Positions 47,591-59,802 of a DNA stretch of 64,000 nt are shown here, piece after piece (the first letter of the stretch is position 1; every line of letters starts with the position of its first letter). The notes under the pieces were generated by a model. That model searched no databases. It had not been told where the DNA came from and was given only the letters and a program-made list of their open reading frames with translations. Source of the DNA: Nemophila menziesii (Eukaryota > Streptophyta > Magnoliopsida > Boraginales > Hydrophyllaceae); assembly GCA_029959085.1 (NCBI GenBank), contig JARWIR010000090.1, positions 1,116,001 through 1,180,000 of the forward strand, read 5' to 3'. The translations under genes were made by a program, and so were the position numbers.

Positions 47591-48149
47591 TTCAATATGT
47601 CCATATTGTATTTCCAAAACTAAACATTTGGAAATTTGGAGTCTCGGGGATACTTTTTTTTTCTTTGCTCTGATAATTCTGAGTTGTGCTCTGTTTTGCA
47701 GGTTTTATGAAAGTGTTACTGAAACTTATGACTCTAACAATAAGAAACATAAGGCCAGTGTATTATGTGTTTAATGTTTATACATCACTTGTTAATTTTT
47801 TTAAATTGAACCAGGTGTCATACAATGATAGTGATGAAGAAATTATGAATCTGAAAAAGGAATTGAGGGAATTTATCAATAATGATGCAACAGATGTGGT
47901 GCGTATTTTATAAAATTTTTTTTGCTTTTCCTTAACTTTTGCTAATATGTAACTTCTCAAGTGGACGAGGCTGAGCCGACAAGTACTGATACCTTTGAAA
48001 TGTAAGCATTTGCTTATTTAATTAGACTAAGCTGGCTATTTATGTATAAAATATTGTTAAAGTTATTGCATTAAATCGCACACAATACCATAAACATGAA
48101 GAAGAAAGCTAAAGACGTGGATGAAGTATCACCAAAAGGGTATAAGTTT

Positions 48150-49060
48150 GTAGAATATTCATTAATTATAAATTAGTCTTGGATATAATTTCTAGTTATT
48201 ATCATCAATTAGAAGATTGTCTTAAAATAAGTATGAAAATTGTATGAGTTGTGAAGGGATAAAGTGGGAAACTTCAACATGCAAGCAATCAACCAAGCTT
48301 GCATGGATGATTGCAAATAGTTTTTTTTGTATTTTTTTTTATCATTCTGTTTTTTATTGTCAATCAGGTTTGATGTTTTTTTTGTTGTATTTTTTTAATA
48401 TATTTTGATTGAAAAAAAAAACAAAAAGTAAATCAAACTCTCGAGGAAAAGCAAACAATTCATAATATTTATGGCGGTAGACGAACCAAACCGCTCGCAA
48501 GCAGTTCGAGCTCGGATCGAGAAAAAACTTGTTCGAGATGGACGAATATAAATAAGCTCGAATTTAAACTCGTTAAGTTTACAAGCCTGCTCGAGTTCGT
48601 TCTTGAACGGCTTGTTTATATGTATGAATTTTATATTAATATATTAACTTGTAAATATATTATTAAACTCTTCGCTATCAATTTGGATTTATTAATTTTT
48701 TTTTACTTTTATATTTTCATTAAAAATACGTTTCATATTTTTTATACCACACACTCCACTACATACCAATCATTCATTCATGGAAAGTCTATTTCAACCA
48801 TAAAAAACAAATTATTCGTGAGCAACTCAAGCTCGGCTCTTAAATACCTTGTTTTATAAGTTAAACAAACAAGTTTTATTATCTTTGACTTGAATTATTG
48901 AAAACTCGGCTCAACTTGTTTAAATTTGAGCTCAGCTCGGTTCGAAAAACTAAACAAACAAGTATATGTACATCTAGTATTCGACTTGTCTCTACTCATT
49001 TAAAACCCCAATAATATCTATCTCTAAGCACCTCCACATAATACACATTCAAACCTTCAA
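48150..49060. repeat. AT-rich DNA with a worn CTCGAGCTCG-type repeat
   Basis: From 48478 to about 48980 the words CAGTTCGAGCTCGGATCGAG, CAAGCCTGCTCGAGTTCG and TTTGAGCTCAGCTCGG occur. They resemble the ends of a dispersed plant DNA-transposon repeat. Parts of the inner sequence (CGTTTCATATTTTT, ATTATTCGTGAGCAACTCAA) recur near 52840 and 59150. Boundaries are unclear. Confidence 0.35.
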
Positions 49061-49064
49061 ATTA

Positions 49065-49245
49065 AAGCTTTTGCTTTCAGTAGTACTTGATAAACCAAAT
49101 GACATACTTAATCGCCATAACCATATAGATCCCATAAACAAAAATGCTCTATAGGAGCGTCTTATCTTATCTAAAGGTACCTTTAAGCTCCCTGAATAAA
49201 CCAATCTTGTGGCCATTTCGGATATGTCCGCTTATACAAATGATT
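49065..49245 (-). pseudogene. Detached fragment of a TSR1-like gene 3' end
   Basis: The text around CTTTAAGCTCCCTGAAT, GGCCATTTCGGATATGT and CTTATACAAA matches 62640-62780, the last exon and 3' flank of the TSR1-like gene, in the same - strand orientation. On the - strand it includes KWP-like codons followed by the stop. Nothing else of that gene is found nearby. It shows that a duplication once included this 3' end. Confidence 0.6.
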
Positions 49246-49631
49246 ATCTGATAAATGAAAAGACAAAGTAAATTTTGAATTATTGTTTTAAGGGGAAGCA
49301 CGTGCATTGGTCAAAGAAATCAATAATCTCATAATATATTAGAGTTAACTTTGATAAAATTCAAACTAAGTGACGCTTGAGAGGTATTGCATGAATATCA
49401 GCATATGATTAGTACTTTTACCTTTCAAACCCTCCATGCAAATGAGCCAAGATTTAACAAACAACTTGCCAACTAGCTAATAGAAACAATGTTATTAAGA
49501 ACCAAAGAAAATATAGCCGTCCAATTAAGAAAAAGTCAGGCACGTAATCTCATTGAGATTTGGCAATGGGTTGAAAAACGGATAGTGACCTAATTAGCAT
49601 ATTCATAAGTTACGTACACACCTCATTAGCC

Positions 49632-49640
49632 TATAAATAG
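49632..49640 (+). promoter_or_regulatory. TATA box of peroxidase 3
   Basis: TATAAATAG in a block that is almost identical to the one before peroxidase 2 for about 100 bp. Confidence 0.65.
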
Positions 49641-49727
49641 AACGGCAAAAACACATTCTTAATCATCACATTACTTCATATAGTAATACTCAGTCAGAAC
49701 TAGTAGAATTCTTTTTATTAAAAAAAA

Positions 49728-50869
<1,142 letters not shown>

Positions 50870-51239
50870 TAGTTTCAGTTCTTGATTTGTGTGTTATCCT
50901 TACGGAGGGGATGCTAATCTTATCTGTAAGTTGAGTGTATTTGAAAAAATTTACAAAGTGTAAACAATTTCAGTCTACCAATAATAAAACAGTTCTTTGC
51001 TAGGAATGACAATGGTTCAAATATTAACCGTAACCGATGGATATTCGATCCCATAAAAAATCCGTTAGTGGAACCGATGAATTATCCATGAGGGTTTGGT
51101 TCTCACAAAAGGTAACCGGTGGATTATCCGTTAGGATTTGGTCTTTTACAATAATTCGACGGATAATCCGAAATCCGAATAAAAATATAAAAAATAAAAT
51201 ATTAAAATATTTACTATATATATAAAGATATTCTATATA

Positions 51240-51543
51240 GGGAAAATGACCCAAAAAATCAAAATAATATTATTTTCAGCCCAATAACATCAATGACAAA
51301 ATTTCTGCCCAATAACATCATTAACTAAATTTTGTCCTTGATGGGAATCGTCCTTGACGGGAATCGTCCTTGATGGGAATCGTCCTTGACGGGAATCGTC
51401 CTTGACGGGAATCGTCCTTGATGGGAATCGTCCTTGACGGGAATCGTCCTTGACGGGTAAACATGTAATCTTATAATAGTAAGTTAATGGATGATTCTTT
51501 GGGGTAAGTATAATATTATTTTGATTTTTTGGGTCATTGACCC
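51240..51543. mobile_element. Mutator-like MITE nested in the hAT-like element, 304 bp
   Basis: A perfect 9-bp target duplication TTCTATATA (51231-51239 and 51544-51552) flanks terminal inverted repeats of about 32 bp that match at about 30 positions and include AATGACCCAAAAAATCAAAA. Nine-base duplications with long inverted ends are the mark of Mutator-like elements. Confidence 0.85.
51335..51460. repeat. 16-bp minisatellite inside the MITE
   Basis: About eight copies of GGGAATCGTCCTTGAC/T, alternating between TTGATG and TTGACG versions. Confidence 0.9.
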
Positions 51544-51901
51544 TTCTATATATGCAAATTTCATACGTAATATCTATTAAATATAATTATTCCATACACA
51601 AACTAGACAATTGATTATTATCTTTTTTATTATTATATTGACTAATATATCATTTTATGGTTTTCCAATAATTTTGTAGCTAATTTTAGAATTTTAAAAA
51701 TATTTAATAATTTATTTTATTTAATTCATTTTAAATTATTGCTGATACAGATTAACCGCGGATAAACCGCATCCGTCGCGGATGCGGATTTGGTAAATAA
51801 TTCTAAAATCCGATGGTTAATGGATGCGGATTTGGTTATCGTTTTTCTTAACGGATGTGGTTATGCAATTTTTCGAGGATATCCGATCCGTTGCCATCCC
51901 T

Positions 51902-52140
51902 AGTTCTTGCTTTGGTTTATCAAGATATTAAAACCAAATATTATTTGTAAGTATGTAATACCAAATTTTTCGAACAAAAAAAAATGTAATACCAAATTGG
52001 CTATACTCCTCCGTCATTTTGCTTGAATATAAGGGTAAATTGACGAAATAAGCCCTTTACTGAAATGAAAATTACCATACCTGAATCAAGTCATTCACAA
52101 ACAACTACCGATGGCCTCAAGAAAAAATTCATTTGAACTC
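51902..52140. other. Displaced 3' flank of peroxidase 3
   Basis: The first part continues the peroxidase 3' flank (AAGTATGTAATACCAAA), matching the peroxidase 2 flank near 44890. No gene is present. Confidence 0.45.
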
Positions 52141-52149
52141 CTACGCTAT

Positions 52150-52485
52150 GTAGATCTTGGTTCAGCCGGCTAGGCGGTTGACCGAGGCCTAACGCCTAGA
52201 AGGGATAACGCAGGCAGGATTATGCAGTTTTGAATCCCGCTATTTAAATTTATATATTTGGAAATATATACGTAATAATTATAATAAATTTAACTATTTA
52301 TGTTATAAAATTCATTTAACAACATTACAAGTTGTCAATAATCGGCGTCTAAGTGGGCTAAACGTCTCTTCTATGGCGACCAAATCGCTAGGCAAAAACG
52401 CCTAACATTTTTACTAAAGGTAAGCGGGTGATGGGCGCTTAGACGGCCTAGGCGTACCTATACGGCAATTTCTACGGCATAGCTT
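52150..52485. mobile_element. Possible GCCTAGGCG-type DNA transposon remnant
   Basis: The left side reads GGCTAGGCGGTTGACCGAGG and CTAACGCCTAG. The right side reads GCGCTTAGACGGCCTAGGCG. These can pair across the segment, and CTACGCTAT / CTACGGCAT-like flanks may be a worn target duplication. No protein is encoded. Confidence 0.4.
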
Positions 52486-52499
52486 GTATGTTTATTTAC

Positions 52500-53865
52500 A
52501 CACAAAAAAAATGTTATATATTATTCTTTTTTGTTTTATCTTTATATCACTTTTTAAATGTCACTTTATGTGATTTTTTTAGAAAAAAAAGGATAAATTA
52601 ATAATTTAAAAATAAAAATAATTTTTTAATCTTTTACATAAAATAGGATAAAGGGTGAAGTAAAAATGAAAGATATATATGATTACTTAACAAAAAAACT
52701 CAAACATCTTTACCATCTAGTTAATATTTACAAATTGTAGATTAATATTATTTATTTATATAAACAATATATTTTATAAAACTTAATATATTTATTAGAA
52801 CATAAAAATATTGATTTTTAATTTTTTTTCTTCATCAATATCACGTTTCATATTCACACCACAAGTCCTATGCAATACAAATTATTCATAGAAATTTCAA
52901 TTCATCCATGAAAAATCAAAGTACGTACTCGTGAAACAGTTCAAAGTTTGGCTATAAAAAACTCGTTCGATTAGATAACTTAAATCAATAAATTTGAACA
53001 TCTCTTGATCGCCTCGATTCAAAAAAAATTTAAGCTTTATTGTGATGGGATTTGGTAGTATAGAAGAAAGATAGGGATGGTGTTATTTTTCTGTGATGTT
53101 GATAAATGTGTTGATGATGTCACAGTGGTACAAAGATAAAAGGTGGTGGTTATGCGGTGAAGCATAGTTGAAATGTTATGTTGATGTTGAATGAAGTGGA
53201 GATGAAGGTTTGGGTGTAGATGATGATGATAAGTGGGTGGTCAAAGATAAATCATAGTGGTGTTATGATGATACATAACTAGTGAGACATGAATGTGATG
53301 ATGATGTTGGTTATGTTATTATGTTGTTTCAGAGATGAATAAGATTGTTATTGGTAGATGTCGAAATGAAGGTGGATTATGGTGAAGCGTCTGACATGAT
53401 GGTGAAGTATATGTTGGATTGATCGAAGATGGAGACAACGATGTGTCAACCAAACATGATAAAGGTTATAGTAACGGTGGCACCGAACAAGAGTAAGGGA
53501 CGGTCGCTCAGAGCTAAAAAAGATAAAGGGTCTCGTTTAGGATTTATTTTTTATTACGTGACTATACTTAGTATAAACCAAAATTATTGAATTTACTAAA
53601 TAAAAATCTAAATTTTTTTCACAACACATTTTATTTCAAACTCGTTTAATGTATGTCATCATAAAATAAAAAAACATCTCTTCGATTCATAAAAAACAAT
53701 AATCAATGTTTTCAAGATTATCATTTCAACAACAACTGTTCAAAAGATTTCACTTCACACGTTGTTTGATATTTTTATTATCTCATTTTTTCTTAAATAT
53801 ATTTAAAAGTATTATAATTATTTTTATTTATTAATATGGTAGAAATGTGTTGCAAAAGTTTATAC
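52500..53865. other. AT-rich DNA; dispersed repeat copy and ATG-rich low-complexity stretch
   Basis: The segment 52840-53040 (CACGTTTCATATTCACACCA, AAAACTCGTTCGAT, TTTGAACATCTCTT) matches 59150-59275. From 53040 to 53500 there is a GATG/GGTG-rich, low-complexity stretch with no open frame. Neither part is assigned. Confidence 0.4.
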
Positions 53866-53885
53866 AATGATATAAATGATATTTT

Positions 53886-54011
53886 TTTTTTGAATACATA
53901 AGAGAGCCACTTTGGACTCAGAGTAAATGACTCCAATGAGATTCGATCCCAAGACCTCTTGGTCTCTGCGGAGTAACCTAACCACTAGGCCAACTATCGA
54001 TCTCTATTGAT
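53886..54011 (-). mobile_element. tRNA-derived SINE, copy 3 (best preserved)
   Basis: On the - strand it reads GATAGTTGGCCTAGTGGTTA (A-box region), GGTCTTGGGATCGAATCTC (B-box region), ATTGGAGTCATTTACTCTGA and a short A tail. It is flanked by a 15-bp direct repeat TATAAATGATATTTT (53871-53885 and 54012-54026), as produced by LINE-driven insertion. The two other copies share the same body, defining a family. Confidence 0.8.
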
Positions 54012-54276
54012 TATAAATGATATTTTATAATACAAAACATAATTACTATTGATTATAATAATAATTAATATATATTGATGATAATGTTGTTATATTCATA
54101 TTTATATGGTATCGCAATCAATAGGTTGATGGATTTAAGAGAATACTATATAATTAAATATACCACAAATTTTATAATATTATATTAGTTTCATGTAAGT
54201 TTATAATAAGAAGTTGTATTTGAGACACATTAAAATTTATTTTATGTAAGAATGATATGTCATTTTAAGGAGTATT

Positions 54277-54538
54277 GTAAAAAAATTCTATCACCCTATA
54301 AGTGAAAATTCAAATAACAATTGGAAAATATCAAAAGAAATAAATATTTTTAACAATTTTTCATGAAAATGAACCCTTTAACTGAATTTTTTCAATTTAA
54401 ATGTAATATTTTACTAAAGTATTGTATTTCAAAATTCTTGTGACACTTATTAATTTTTTAATATTATTTTAAATAAAAATTCAATTCAAAACTTTGTTCA
54501 AAACCTTCAAACTCATACATAGAATATATCATTTTGTT
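54277..54538. repeat. First unit of a two-unit tandem repeat (about 260 bp)
   Basis: Words such as AATTCTTGTGACACTTAT, TTTTTTAATATTATTTT, CAATTCAAAA.TTTGTT and CTTTGTTCAAAACCTTCAAA recur in the same order at 56548-56810. The two units are now separated by a LINE. Confidence 0.6.
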
Positions 54539-56532
54539 TTTTTGCTCAGCAAGTAGATATAAGCCTATTACAACTATTGGGTTAGCCCATTAAGGCCACC
54601 TCAACTTTCAGACCACTACCAATAATAAAGTACAGAGACCAAAGTACAACAACTATCTACTCCTCACATCAGTCAGATCCACTTCACTCATTTCTTTGTC
54701 CTTCTTGAATCAAGCAAGTGCATCTCTGAAGTTCAACTAGATAGTGTCAAAGATATCATTCTCCAATCTGAAAACTCCTTTGAATATTCTTTCATTCCGC
54801 TCAATCCATATACAATATGTCGCAACAGCCAAAAGGACTCGTATTGCATTTTGTTTTGTGGCTTTACCACTTTGATGCTTGGTATACCACTCCATTATTG
54901 TCGACTAGTTCGTAACTGAAGGTGCTACACCATGAATGGTTAAGCACTTCGTCCAGATTCATTTAGTGAAAGAACATTCCCAGTATAAATGGTGTTTGTC
55001 TTTACTCATTAGCTTACGAAATTCACAGAGTGAATTAGAGATTACCCCCCAAGAAGCAAGTCTGTATTTAGTCGGTAATTAACCTAGATGAATAAGCCAA
55101 AGGGTAAATTTGTACTTTGGTAGACTCTTGGAGCTCCAGATTAAAGGTAAATTTCCCTTTTTTTTGTAAATTCCCATCTGATAACATCCCTTTTACCTGG
55201 ATTAATTGAAATATTCTCAGTTATTTTCTCTATAAACTTGAACTTCGTAGGCCATCTCCATCTTTGCTCATAAATGAATCAGTTAAGTTTACTGTCATTA
55301 TAATATTTCAAGACCAAATTGCTGCTCTGAATATCATGAAGACATCTATTCTGGGGAATCCAATAGTCCCACCAAAGTGAGATTTCCTTGCCATATCCAA
55401 TCTAATAAGATATAAAACTTTTGGCCACCTGTCTCATTTTGAGGATTTTTCTCTAACCCCATGAAGTGTCTTGAGTTATTTGTATCTACCAGAAAGATTT
55501 ATCTTTAAGCAAAAAAAAATTTAACCCATTTTGACCAAAGTGTATTTCGAGGGAAGCAACAATTCCATAGCTATTTAAGAATAGTTGTTTGGTTCTGTAT
55601 ATACAGATCCTTGATACCCAGACCCCCTTCTTGAACAGGTAAACATATTGTGTCCCATGCCACTTTAGTTTCCCCTTGAAATTCACTTGACCCTTTCCAT
55701 AAGAATGCCATGATTTTCAGCTGTAGCTCTTTAATGATTCTTTTAGGAACAACAAAAATACTAAACTAGTAACTTGATAAACTACTGAGAACTGGTTTTA
55801 TCAACTGTAATCTTCCAGCATAAGACAGGTATTTTGATCTCCTATGTTCTATTTTTGTAATTATTTTATCCACTAGAGGTTTACACTCCTCAATACTTAA
55901 TCTCTCTTATATAAGTGGAACCCCTAAGTATCTCATAGGCAACTTCCCTTCAGGAATATGTAAAATGTCCCATATTTCTTTTTTTGTTTCAGAATTACAT
56001 CCCCCATAAAATATGTTACTTTTACTATCACTTATTTGTAGCCCAGAAATTCTGTAAAATAATTTCAGACCTTGCTTGATAAGAGTGGCTGATTGTTTTG
56101 TAGGTTTGGAAAATACCATGAGATCATCAGCAAACATCAAGTTATTAAGTTGTAACCTTTTACATTTTGGGTATCATTCAAATCTTTTCTTATCTTCAAT
56201 CTTCTTTATGATCTGGGTTAATACTTCCATACATAATACAAAACAAATAAGGTGACATGGGATCACCCTGTCTAAGGCCCTAACATCTTGAAAAAAAAAA
56301 ATCTTTTGGTGAACCGTTTATCATCAAACTATAAGATGTGGTTTTCATGCACATCTTAATCCATGATACGAAAGTTTTTGGGCACCCCAAAGCCTCCATG
56401 GTTTTTAATACAAAGTCTCAATCTAAAGAATCGTAAGCTTTCATCAAATCAAGTTTCAAAGCACATCTTTTGGATGTTTGAGCTCTTGAGTAACCTCTTA
56501 TTAGTTCTTGTGCAATTAATATATTTTCCCTT
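54539..56532 (-). mobile_element. 5'-truncated L1-type LINE, - strand, about 2 kb
   Basis: A perfect 15-bp target duplication ATATATCATTTTGTT flanks it (54524-54538 and 56533-56547). Reading the - strand from 56520 gives LIRGYSRA, CALKFDLMKAYDSLDWDFVL, SWIKMCM, then FADDLMVFSKPTKQSATL near 56130, RYLGVPLI near 55910, KGKLKWHGTQYV near 55680, and the zinc-knuckle domain and tail near 54670-55000 (KHHLYWECSFTK, WYTKHQSGKATKQN, YCIWIERNERIFKG). Frame breaks occur, so it is inactive. A short A tail (T-run on +) lies at the 54.54-kb end. Confidence 0.88.
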
Positions 56533-56547
56533 ATATATCATTTTGTT

Positions 56548-56810
56548 GAATTACCCTATTTTATTACTTATAATTCAAATAATAATGAAAAAATATCAAA
56601 AATAATTTCAACAAATATCCATGATATTCGACCCATTCACCAAATCTTTTTTAATCTTTTTCTAATATTATACTAAACGAATTCTATTTTAAAATTCTTG
56701 TGACACTTATCAATTTTTTATATTATTTTGAATAAAAACTTAATTCAAAATTTTGTTTGAAACTTTCAAACTGATTTATACAATATCATGTTGTTAAAGT
56801 ACCCCATTTA
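56548..56810. repeat. Second unit of the two-unit tandem repeat
   Basis: This continues the repeat after the LINE. The word ACAATATCATGTTGTTAAAGTACCCCA near its end resembles the LINE target region GAATATATCATTTTGTT plus GAATTACCCTA, as expected for a head-to-tail repeat. Confidence 0.55.
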
Positions 56811-56886
56811 ATATTATCCTAATCATATCTATATAATAATAAATCTAAACAAAATTAGAATATTCTTTTTTTCTCCAATAAAAAAA

Positions 56887-58556
56887 GGTCAATTACATAT
56901 GGGGTCTTGAAGATTATTGCACGCCACAAAAGAACTAGTCAATTCCTCTCTCCTTCATAGAGGTCAACAAAAGGCTCATTGTCATAACTACCTTTCTAGT
57001 GCATATAAGACAAAAAAAATAGATTATTCTCTCTCCTGCACTACCATTACTCTCTCTCCTCCATTACCATTAATCTATCTCCTCCTTTATCATTTTTTCT
57101 CTCTCCTCCTTCACTATCAATATTTTCCAGTTCCGACCACAACCACCGATCACCGCCGACCACCGTGCCGGCTACTTCCGTAAAAAGTTTTGAGCCTGGA
57201 AAAAAGTTCTGAGTCTGGGGTACTGAGCATGAAAAAAAGTTGCTGAGCATGAAAAAAGTTGCTGAGTATTCGAATTTTTTTATTGAGTAAATATACTGAT
57301 CATGTTCGTTTTCTCAGTATTTTTACTGAGCATGCTCGTATACAGTAAACTTGCTAAGCATTTCTCGTATAATCAGTAACTTGTTAGACAAAAAAATTGA
57401 ATTTTAATTATTTCTTGATTCAATCATTTGATAACAATTAAATAGCAATATTCATTATTTAATCACTTGTTGGAGCACCTAAACATCCATAAGCATCAAG
57501 TTTTACATAATAATCTGGAAAAAAAACTTTTCACAGTATCAATCAGCAATTTCAGCTGTGATATGAAAATAATGAAGCCATATATTCCTTGCTCAGAATA
57601 AATCGAGAACTGTGCTCAGAAGAAATCGATGAAACTTTGTTGATGGAAGAAAGATTCGCCATCAAGCTCTTCCTTTTGATCCTTCTTTCTCTTCTTTTTC
57701 TTCAACTCAGTTGGATTGACTGAGGTATTTTCAATTGGGGGTTTTTCAAACCCTAATTTCTCTTTTTTGGTAGGCGTTGTTTGGGAACTGTCATTAGGTT
57801 TTCTTCAGAAGGGATTATCGGTGAAGAATAGAGACGAAGTTGTCGCATCTTCAGGGCTATCACCAAACAAAGTGTTGAAAATACTGTTTGACTTTGATTT
57901 GTCTGAGTTTTTGTTGGATTCTTTCGATTTCTTCTTCGCCATTATAGAGATGATAAAAGTGTGTGTATAGATTGAGCAACGCACGGAGAAGAGCAAGGCG
58001 GTGGTGGTGGTGGTGGTGGTGGTGCGCCGGAAATGAAGTTTCAGCCGTTATCCGCCATTGTTGCAGAGTAAGGTGCTCTGGTGTTGTCTTCTCCGGCCAT
58101 TACGGAGAGCTGTTGCGGTTGTCTTCTCCGGCCACCAGCACGAACAAATCTGCAGTTTTCTGAGATGTCTTTTCCACGGCCGTGAACAGCTCGCTGGACC
58201 TCCGTCGCCGTGGAGTTTCGAACCAACACACCACCATTCGCCGGAGAGCTTCGCTAATGGCAAAAAATGCAGATCTCCAATTTGGGTTTGCTGCTAAAAC
58301 CAAAAAAAAAGGAAGAGAGAGACAGGATATGAGAGAGAAGAGAGAGAAATTAGTTTATAGGGTTTATTAAATAATTCTGATAAAACTAGTATATATAGGG
58401 AATAAAAAACAAAAAGGAGTAGAAAGATAATTGAAAATTTTGTCTAGTGTTAATTTTTTGTTGTGTCCTTTAATAAGAATTTAATAAGAAGGGGTTATAA
58501 AGCCGGTCTTGTTAAATTTCGAGGTGGTGTCTTCAATACCTCTTAGTAATGATCTC
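56887..58556 (-). mobile_element. Unclassified large repeat, copy B
   Basis: Inverted relative to copy A (11736-13005). The 9-bp direct repeat ATAAAAAAA flanks it (56878-56886, 58557-58565). It starts GGTCAATTACATATGGGGTC, and the complement of the right end reads GAGATCATTACTAAGAGGTA then TTGAAGA, giving imperfect inverted ends. The - strand carries a TATATATACTAG promoter-like box (about 58390-58402) and a CT-rich leader, as in copy A. The central 1 kb includes frames of 60-85 codons that are not shared with copy A. A Mutator-like non-autonomous element is the best guess. Confidence 0.55.
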
Positions 58557-58611
58557 ATAAAAAAATCAAAATCGCTCTTTCTTTAACCATTAGTTAATAT
58601 TTACATACAGT

Positions 58612-59075
58612 CAGGGGCGGAGCTGTGTTGTGCCCAGGGGGGTCCATGGCCCCCCTAATTTTTCAAAAAAAAAATCTATAACTATCCTAAAAAAAAAAAT
58701 TATTAACAATTAACCCTCAAACTTTTAAAAAATATTCATTTGGCCCCCCCTAAATTTTAAAATTTATTTTATTTGAATATAAATTATTTTATTTGTAAGA
58801 TTTTTTTAAATTTTTTACAACAAAATATATAGTATTTTGTATTAAAAAAAAATTTATAGAATAATTAATTAAAAAGTTAATATTGGGAGTTATATTGCAA
58901 TATTTACACAATATAGGAACCTATAGTGCATTTTTGCATAATATAAAGACCTATTTTGCAATTTTTGCATAATATATAGACTTATTGTGTAAATACGGCT
59001 AAAAAAAAAATTTCGGAGCCGTTGCCTCCGAACCCCCTTGGCCCCCCCTAACACTAATTCCTAGCTCCGCCCCTG
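58612..59075. mobile_element. hAT-like non-autonomous element, 464 bp
   Basis: The ends are CAGGGGCGGAGCT and its exact complement, with a perfect 8-bp target duplication CATACAGT (58604-58611 and 59076-59083). C-rich GGCCCCCC blocks lie near both ends. The inner part carries TATAGTGCATTTTTGCATAA-type words. It has no coding capacity. Confidence 0.92.
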
Positions 59076-59083
59076 CATACAGT

Positions 59084-59800
59084 AATCTGTATATGGAAAA
59101 ATATGTCATAAAACTTTATATATTGATTTCTAGGATTTTTGTTTTTATCAACATCATGTTTCATATTCATACAACAAATTGAAGTTTGGATATAAAAAAC
59201 TCGTTCGATAGAATAACTTAAACCAACAAATTTGAACATCTCTTCTCGATTCAAAAAATTAAACAAACACATCTAATACAGCTAGTTTACAGAAGAAAAA
59301 TGGCATATGCAGTAGATAAAATAAGTAGTAAGTATTACAAGAGGTTTTGATCATTTACTCTACAAACATCTAAAATATGACATCATAAACACTTTTCGAT
59401 TTAGACGGCTATTTTGTTTAGGATATTTTTAAACTAAATTCTTTACTTTTCTATAAACGTCAACCACACATTTATCGATTTGTGTTTTTTGTTGGGGGCA
59501 AGGAGGTTGATTCGGCCCAGAATCCTTTCCTTTTTTTTACTTTATTAAGGTCCTTATATAATGCAAAAATATACTATAAGGTCCATAGGTTAATATTTTG
59601 ACTTAAAGAGCTTAATTTTTTGACTTAACTGCACTATAAGTCCCTATATTAAAAAAAAAATTTAGTTAATTGCACTATAGGTCCCTATAATAGCATAATT
59701 TCACTATAAGACCCAAAAATAATCATATAAATTTGTAGATTTATTTTGATTTATTATTATTATTAAATGAAGGATCATATTGGAAATTTGTTGATTTATT
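59084..59800. other. Dispersed repeat copy and AT-rich DNA
   Basis: Positions 59130-59275 match 52840-53040. Positions 59560-59720 carry the AAGGTCC..TATAGTGCAATT-type words seen in many places. No gene is present. Confidence 0.4.
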
Positions 59801-59802
59801 TT

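Larger units (their letters stand above)
46230..48145 (+). pseudogene. PDS5-like (Tudor domain) gene fragment
   Basis: Exon-like blocks in order are near 46238-46290 (YGESLVGSKI, then stops), 47700-47755 (FYESVTETYDSNNKKHK), 47816-47900 (VSYNDSDEEIMNLKKELREF), 47963-48001 (VDEAEPTSTDTFEM) and near 48095-48140 (KKKAKDVDEV). The G..LVG, FYE.V, Y.DSDEE..NLKKE pattern is that of the Tudor domain in plant PDS5-type cohesion cofactors. Introns are retained and one contains the SINE and the TRIM-like element. Stops in the first block make it a pseudogene. The assignment rests on a short domain. Confidence 0.5.
51001..51901. mobile_element. hAT-like element in the 3' flank of peroxidase 3
   Basis: The ends are TAGGAATGACAATGG and the complement of TAGGGATGGCAACGG. 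The flanks AGTTCTTTGCT and AGTTCTTGCT differ by one indel. The peroxidase 2 flank shows the empty site: after AATAATAAAAC it reads CCTTGTTTTAG..TTTTTCAAGATA without interruption, whereas here CTTGCTTTGGTTTATCAAGATA resumes only after the element. The outer parts hold CGGATAATCC and CGGATGCGG words. No transposase is encoded. A MITE is nested inside. Confidence 0.75.

Noticed and set aside
53886..54011. Functional tRNA gene on the - strand
   Set aside because: A-box and B-box regions are present but there is no cloverleaf. The segment is repeated elsewhere, has an A tail and a 15-bp target duplication, so it is a SINE.
57963..58303. Several overlapping frames of 60-80 codons on both strands
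   Set aside because: They lie in the central part of the unclassified repeat, overlap each other, are not conserved in copy A, and show no domain.
59076..59272. 72-codon frame on the - strand
   Set aside because: It falls in a dispersed AT-rich repeat that is also found at 52840-53040, where the frame is not kept.
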